From the NCBI GenBank assembly GCA_900542795.1, contig UQPD01000038.1, positions 1-17,548 of the forward strand: DNA of 17,548 nucleotides. Direction: 5' to 3'. Below are positions 13,825 through 17,548 of this stretch, piece by piece; position 1 is the first letter of the stretch; the number at the start of each line of letters is the position of its first letter. The notes under the pieces were generated by a model. The model saw nothing but the letters and a program-made list of their open reading frames with translations. It had not been told where the DNA came from and ran no database searches. A program made the translations under genes and the position numbers. The DNA is from an uncultured Prevotella sp. Lineage in GTDB: Bacteria; Bacteroidota; Bacteroidia; Bacteroidales; Bacteroidaceae.

Positions 13825-15324
13825 ATGAAGAAAAACGTATTTAAAAAAGCCTTTTTTGTGCTTTGGGGTTTGGTTCTATCGTGCTTTGGTGCAAATGCGC
13901 AGACCCAAACGCCTCTTATCGACCAACTAAAAGCTACAGGGCTTCCGTTGGTTACTATCACCACAGTTAATAACGAATGGCCTACTTGCGAAGAAGTTGA
14001 TTCAGTTCCAGAAGGTTGTATGGGTAACGCCATTACTAATGCAACGAAGGTTCCAGGGCGTATTGTTATTACCTTGGGCGACTCTTTGCTCTATGATAGT
14101 GGAGAGTATGCGGAAAAGGTTTCGGGCATGAAGGTGAAAATTCGTGGCAATAGCAGTGCTTACCGCACATACCCTTCTTACAAGATTAAGCTTCAAAAGA
14201 AAGCGAACCTTTTGAAAGGGTTGGGTTGCAAGAAGGATAAGGAATGGGCTTTGTTGAATAGTAATTCTTCTGCCAACTTGCGAACGGTTATGGGCAAGCA
14301 AATAGCTTTGCTCTGTGGCATTGCGTGGGAACCGCAAGACTGTTATGTAAATTTGGTGTTTAATGGCAAATATTGTGGTGACTATCTTCTTTCAGAACTT
14401 GTAAAACGTGGCGAAGGGCGTTGCAATGTTGCTGAAAATGGTTATATAATAGAGTGTGACCCCTATTGGTGGAATGAGGATAAGGGAGAATTTTCTTCTT
14501 TCCACACCAGCCATCTTCCTTATTCAATGGCTTATACCTTTAAGTATCCAGATGCTGAGGATATTACTGCTGACCAATGGACTTATATTCGCGATGTGGT
14601 TTTAGATTTTGAAGATAAGCTGTATAACAAGAAACCCGTGGATGATGTTTTTGACATCCCGAGTTTGGCAGCCTGGTTCTTGGCTCATGATATCAATGGT
14701 TCGTGGGACGGATGTGGTTCAAACATCTTCATAACCAAATATGACAATACGCCCAATAGCAAACTTAAAATGGGACCGCTTTGGGACTTTGATTGGGATT
14801 ATAGCAAGGAGGGTTGGGCTTCGGTGCATGAGATACCTGAATTTTATGCCTTTCCTTTTTTTAGCCGATATGAAATGGTTATGGCGTATAACGATTGTTG
14901 GCAGCAAGTGCGTCCTCAGATTGAAGAGCGTGTAGCAACGGTTCTTGATTCCATGCGTACGAATTGGGCAGATGCTATTGATGCCAGTCGTGCAGTTTTT
15001 AAAGACAGAGTGGGGACATATGAATCTCCATTTGCCGAAAACGAAAAAGAGGTGCGCAATTGGTTTGCGCAACGTCTTCCTTGGTTAGATGAAGCCATTG
15101 CCAACTTGGTTTCAACCATATCTGGTATAAACACTGTTGAGGCTGGCACTTTGCGTACTGCAGCTGTGGCGGTATATTCCACAAGTGGTGTGTTGCTTTA
15201 TCAGGGAGATGAAGCTGATTTCAAAAAATGGAGAAAACAGCCTAATAGTTACACAGGTGTAGCGATTGTGCGGTATGTTTCAACCAGTGGACGCTTGTTA
15301 AAAACAGAAAAGGTTATATTGTAA
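13825..15324 (+). CDS. Exported CotH-family protein with T9SS-like tail
   Basis: This 499-residue protein has a signal peptide (1-25, hydrophobic VLWGLVLSCFGANA before Q26). ATG 13825 is chosen over an in-frame TTG five codons upstream because MKKNVFKK starts a normal signal peptide. The CotH fold is shown by VKIRGNSS (104-111) with YPSYKIKL after it, by LNSNSSANLRTVMGKQIA, and by GPLWDFDWDYS (317-327), whose aspartates are the metal and ATP site in CotH kinases. The Bacillus spore-coat CotH is an atypical protein kinase. Whether an exported bacteroidal relative has ATP available is doubtful. The final ~60 residues contain two strand-like VYSTSGVLL and YVSTSGRLL segments and end KVIL, like the beta-galactosidase, suggesting T9SS export. 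It is the last gene before the terminator. Confidence 0.85.
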   Translation: MKKNVFKKAFFVLWGLVLSCFGANAQTQTPLIDQLKATGLPLVTITTVNNEWPTCEEVDSVPEGCMGNAITNATKVPGRIVITLGDSLLYDSGEYAEKVSGMKVKIRGNSSAYRTYPSYKIKLQKKANLLKGLGCKKDKEWALLNSNSSANLRTVMGKQIALLCGIAWEPQDCYVNLVFNGKYCGDYLLSELVKRGEGRCNVAENGYIIECDPYWWNEDKGEFSSFHTSHLPYSMAYTFKYPDAEDITADQWTYIRDVVLDFEDKLYNKKPVDDVFDIPSLAAWFLAHDINGSWDGCGSNIFITKYDNTPNSKLKMGPLWDFDWDYSKEGWASVHEIPEFYAFPFFSRYEMVMAYNDCWQQVRPQIEERVATVLDSMRTNWADAIDASRAVFKDRVGTYESPFAENEKEVRNWFAQRLPWLDEAIANLVSTISGINTVEAGTLRTAAVAVYSTSGVLLYQGDEADFKKWRKQPNSYTGVAIVRYVSTSGRLLKTEKVIL

Positions 15325-15337
15325 TAAACCACCCTTT

Positions 15338-15382
15338 AAAACAAAAGAGTACTTTCCGACAAAGAAAGTACTCTTTTGTTTT
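15338..15382 (+). terminator. Strong bidirectional terminator after the CotH gene
   Basis: A perfect 19-bp stem pairs 15338-15356 with 15364-15382 around the loop CGACAAA. Its AAAA and TTTT ends provide the T-run on either strand. It lies 13 bp past the CotH stop codon and closes the five-gene run. Confidence 0.93.
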
Positions 15383-15550
15383 AGTAACGTTAAAAAAATA
15401 ACTTGGTACAAAATGCTAAGCAGATTTGCACTTAACGACATAGTTCCAGAAGAGTTTAAAACACTATCCTTTAATCATGTGTTGCTTCATAAAAAGGACA
15501 TCAAAACGGGATAGCCAGTACAAAACTTTGTCTGTTATTTGATAGGGGAC
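15383..15550 (+). other. Intergenic stretch with a 33-codon open frame
   Basis: This stretch separates the operon terminator from repeat copy 2. The only open frame of note runs from ATG 15413 to TAG 15514 (33 residues, MLSRFALNDIVPEEF at its start and LLHKKDIKTG at its end). Its composition looks protein-like, and it may be a fragment of a decayed gene, but I cannot assign it. I see no promoter or RNA gene. Confidence 0.3.
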
Positions 15551-15784
15551 AAAATCCGCAATTTTTTTCTGCATGAGATTTGATAGTTTTATCAGGAAAT
15601 TTCATGCGTCAGCCTCACCCCATTCGGGGTGATATATGGTAGCCAGGTATGAGAGAGAGGGGACTTGTTCCATCTCTCTCATGCCTGGTTATTGGATATA
15701 TTCCCGATGCACTTCGCACGCCGTAGGTGTGCAATTGGGCCTAGGCGAACAGCCGTTTTCATAGGATACACATATTGTTTTTAT
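15551..15784 (+). repeat. Structured interspersed repeat, copy 2 (fullest copy)
   Basis: This is the reverse complement of copy 1 over 15551-15757, and its right-hand 80 bp are the inverted partner of copy 3. On the plus strand it folds as P1 GCATGAGATTT/AAATTTCATGC (15571-15581 with 15597-15607, one G-U), P2 CACCCC-ATTC-GGGGTG (15616-15631), P3 with 16-bp arms (15643-15658 with 15673-15688, one G-U) and P4 GCACGCC-GTA-GGTGTGC (15716-15732, one G-U). A possible short GGC-GAACA-GCC hairpin (15744-15754) comes after P4. It encodes no protein and ends about 140 nt before the first orphan gene, in the same orientation. It could be a mobile repeat, a recombination site or a small structured RNA. 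I recognise no named family. Confidence 0.85.
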
Positions 15785-15854
15785 CAATGCGACACGGCGA
15801 AACGTGCAAAGCGCATGTAAAAGAATATTAGCGCAAATGACAAATTTTATAGCG

Positions 15855-15862
15855 TATTTTTG
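15855..15862 (+). promoter_or_regulatory. -7 promoter element of the orphan gene pair
   Basis: TATTTTTG fully matches TAnnTTTG, 58 nt upstream of ATG 15921. No TTTG is found 19-21 nt further up. It lies inside the cassette, downstream of repeat copy 2, so the pair could be expressed without the repeat. Confidence 0.45.
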
Positions 15863-15920
15863 AAATAAGCAAGACAAAGTACTATGTAGAGCTGTGAGCA
15901 AAAAACAAAATTAATCGTTT

Positions 15921-16550
15921 ATGACAAGAATTCCTGTGAACTACGAATTGTTTAGAAGAAGCATGTATGTTTCAAAGGCATGGCAGGCGCATTCATCTTT
16001 CACCCCCGAGGAGGTGGCCCATGTCACCATGCTAAACAAACGGGTGGCGGAACTTACAGAATGTTCGCTCGAATATGCTGTGGCTGAGGCATTGCGTGCG
16101 GGACGAAGATACCAAGATCGGAAATCAGCCTTTCTACGCCGATACATTATAAAGGGCACTGTAAGTTTGTGCTTGCCTGGGAATCGCACGTTAAAGTCCT
16201 GTCCCGAATATGGCTGCCACTATCCCGACGAAGCGTGCAAACTTTACCACGCAGGTAGCAAATATTGCTTGAGCGAGATGTTAAGAACCCAACGCCAAGT
16301 CACAACCGTCATTTTGCACGATAACCACTTCAGCAAGTGCGAGGACCAACTGCGTAGCGAAGCAGCTGACTGGGGGCACACCATGTTAGAGTCCGATAAC
16401 GACTTGAATGATAATTGGAAAGAGCTGCGTCAGCAGTACCACCTGCCAATCTGTTGGTCATTCATTAACTTGATGGAAGATTTCACAATGGACGAAATTA
16501 TGTGCATCACGCCAGACCTGTTTGAGATGAACGTGAATCGTTTGTACTAA
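15921..16550 (+). CDS. Hypothetical protein, cysteine-rich, first gene of orphan pair
   Basis: I do not recognise this 209-residue protein. It has no signal peptide or membrane helix, so it is probably cytoplasmic. Residues 28-75 look helical (FTPEEVAHVTMLNKRVAELT, then AVAEALRAGRRYQDR). A central cluster of cysteines and histidines follows (C84, C94, C99, H100, C106, H110, C116), including CPEYGCHYPDEAC (94-106), which could bind zinc or iron. C140, C178 and C195 follow, and the C-terminal part is acidic and aromatic. The ATG at 15921 has a -7 element 58 nt upstream. A partner gene starts 25 bp after the stop. Both lie between inverted repeats, which suggests they travel and act together. 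No toxin, nuclease, methylase or polymerase motif is visible. Confidence 0.75.
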   Translation: MTRIPVNYELFRRSMYVSKAWQAHSSFTPEEVAHVTMLNKRVAELTECSLEYAVAEALRAGRRYQDRKSAFLRRYIIKGTVSLCLPGNRTLKSCPEYGCHYPDEACKLYHAGSKYCLSEMLRTQRQVTTVILHDNHFSKCEDQLRSEAADWGHTMLESDNDLNDNWKELRQQYHLPICWSFINLMEDFTMDEIMCITPDLFEMNVNRLY

Positions 16551-16575
16551 TAATTACTTAACACAATCAAATAAT

Positions 16576-17319
16576 ATGACAAACAACAATCCAGTAGTGT
16601 TCGACCCCAAAAATCAGTGGGCGGAGGAGTTAGGAGCCTCATTTATAGGCAGTATGGCAGTAATCTATTTTCGCGATCATTGGTGTTCTCCACAACTCGA
16701 TTACTTGAAGCGAGAAGATGCCATACAGAATTGTAAAGACTATTGCTGTTTGATGCGCAGTATGGGCTACGTGGCATTTGTAGGCTGTTCGAGCGACGAT
16801 GACGAACCATCAACGGTTATTGTATGTAATGTACCGATAGATTTGTTGTTTGGCACCTGTACAGCATTCGATGGCTATGTGATATCGTATCATACCCCGT
16901 GCAATAACAGCGTTAAAGTCGTGTCATGGTCGTTGAACCTTAAAACTGTGCCTGGTGAGCCTTTGCAGCAGAGGTCGTATGAGCATTTGAAAACGGAATA
17001 TAAATACGAGGATTGGGACATTGACGACTTCCTTTCTTTGTCAAGAGATTTATCGCAGTGCACTAAACGTGGCAATGAGTTCTGCATAAACGATATTGCA
17101 GATCTTTCGGAGCGTATAGAAGAAGTGGTGCAACAACATTGGCCTGATAAGGACGAAGATGCGGCGAAGTCGCTTTATGCCCAAGCACTCAATAACATAC
17201 AGTCGTATCGCGATGAGTTGCGCCGTAGCTTGAGTAACCCTGTCAACGACTTGATAGACGAGGGGTTGCTTGACCCTAAACCAAAAACAGGGGAGAATGA
17301 GGACGAAATGGAAGATTAG
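16576..17319 (+). CDS. Hypothetical protein, cysteine-rich, second gene of orphan pair
   Basis: I do not recognise this 247-residue protein. The N-terminal two thirds look like a mixed alpha/beta domain with ten cysteines (C37, C53, C57, C58, C71, C84, C95, C109, C162, C170) and strand-like segments (ASFIGSMAVIYF, VAFVGCSSDDDE, STVIVCNVPIDLLFG). The last third is helical and charged (SERIEEVVQQHWPDKDEDAAKSLYAQAL) and ends in an acidic tail. No signal peptide or membrane segment is seen, and free cysteines fit a cytoplasmic protein. It starts 25 bp after the first orphan gene and is presumably co-transcribed with it. No terminator is seen in the 72 bp before repeat copy 3, so the transcript may run into the repeat in antisense orientation. 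Confidence 0.75.
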   Translation: MTNNNPVVFDPKNQWAEELGASFIGSMAVIYFRDHWCSPQLDYLKREDAIQNCKDYCCLMRSMGYVAFVGCSSDDDEPSTVIVCNVPIDLLFGTCTAFDGYVISYHTPCNNSVKVVSWSLNLKTVPGEPLQQRSYEHLKTEYKYEDWDIDDFLSLSRDLSQCTKRGNEFCINDIADLSERIEEVVQQHWPDKDEDAAKSLYAQALNNIQSYRDELRRSLSNPVNDLIDEGLLDPKPKTGENEDEMED

Positions 17320-17391
17320 AAGTTAAGGCACGAATTAGCTGTTTTCATTGACGTCGTATTAGTCGTTATTTGCCCTAAATGAATCGTACAA

Positions 17392-17489
17392 ATAAAAACA
17401 ATTAGCGTATCCTATGAAAACGGCTGTTCGCCTAGGCCCAATTGCACACCTACAGCGTGCGAAGTGCATCGAGAGGATGACGCATGAAA
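17392..17489 (-). repeat. Structured interspersed repeat, copy 3 (internal deletion)
   Basis: 17392-17471 is the inverted partner of 15705-15784. At 17471 the match jumps: the next bases GAGGATGACGCATGAAA correspond to GAGGCTGGCGCATGATA of copy 1 at 144-160. The roughly 90 bases holding P3 and most of P2 are therefore missing. Hairpin P4 is kept, read on the minus strand as GCACGCT-GTA-GGTGTGC, where the single base difference turns a C-G pair into T-G. After 17490 the sequence is no longer clearly related. Confidence 0.75.
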
Positions 17490-17548
17490 GATTCTAATGA
17501 AACCCTCATGACAATTTAAAAAAGTCGCCCAAGTGAATGAAAAGGACT

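Larger units (their letters stand above)
15705..17471. other. Two-gene cassette bounded by inverted structured repeats
   Basis: The segment is framed by 15705-15784 and 17392-17471, 80-bp inverted repeats differing at four positions (65 outer bases with one difference). Inside are only two co-directional genes of unknown function with their own -7 element. No transposase, integrase, reverse transcriptase or target-site duplication is visible. The arrangement looks like a non-autonomous cargo unit or a recombination-prone segment. Chance insertion of two repeat copies on either side of resident genes is the alternative. Confidence 0.45.

Noticed and set aside
15551..15784. Structured repeat as an IS200/IS605 end, integron attC site or group II intron fragment
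   Set aside because: The copies flanking the gene pair are inverted rather than direct, no Y1 transposase, integrase or maturase is nearby, and no intron domain V/VI motif was recognised.
15705..17471. Gene pair as a toxin-antitoxin module or defence system
   Set aside because: The size and pairing are compatible, but neither protein shows a toxin, nuclease, kinase or DNA-binding motif, so the label would be invented.

Overview
The window looks like a chromosomal segment of a member of the Bacteroidota, order Bacteroidales, probably a Prevotellaceae-like species. The signs are: several promoters of the Bacteroidetes type (TTTG, about 20 nt, TAnnTTTG); almost no Shine-Dalgarno sequences; a DUF5606 protein; a tandem pair of deoxynucleoside kinases; and two exported proteins whose C-termini look like type IX secretion (T9SS) sorting tails. 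The species assignment is inference.

Layout. Positions 1-210 hold the first copy of a structured interspersed repeat. From 345 to 7737 everything reads leftward: an Hsp20 small heat-shock gene (474-890) behind a consensus sigma-54 promoter and a strong hairpin at the start of its transcript; two deoxynucleoside kinases (1068-1682, 1691-2317); a low-molecular-weight protein tyrosine phosphatase (2399-2875); a 182-bp palindromic MITE-like element (2960-3141); a secreted 1296-residue GH2 beta-galactosidase with an N-terminal beta-trefoil (3157-7047); and a DUF5606 gene (7312-7737). The divergent intergenic region 7738-8478 has no gene but carries AT-rich direct repeats and degenerate pieces of the structured repeat.

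From 8479 to 15324 everything reads rightward: a MATE efflux pump (8479-9843), then a compact five-gene run from a consensus promoter (9955-9986) to a strong terminator (15338-15382). The run holds a long-chain acyl-CoA ligase, release factor 2 (prfB), a 48-residue one-helix membrane protein, a CYTH triphosphatase-like protein with a TTG start, and an exported CotH-family protein. These genes mix housekeeping and envelope roles and do not form one evident pathway.

The right end is the most unusual part. A second copy of the structured repeat (15551-15784), inverted relative to the first, is followed by two cysteine-rich genes of unknown function (15921-16550, 16576-17319) and then a third, internally deleted copy (17392-17489) in the opposite orientation. 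Two orphan genes therefore sit between 80-bp inverted repeats that differ at only four positions. The repeat can fold into four or five successive hairpins. In one orientation the differences between copies are mostly tolerated as G-U pairs or matching changes, which suggests a structured RNA or single-stranded DNA element. No transposase, integrase or reverse transcriptase is visible in the window, so any mobility would have to be supplied from elsewhere.
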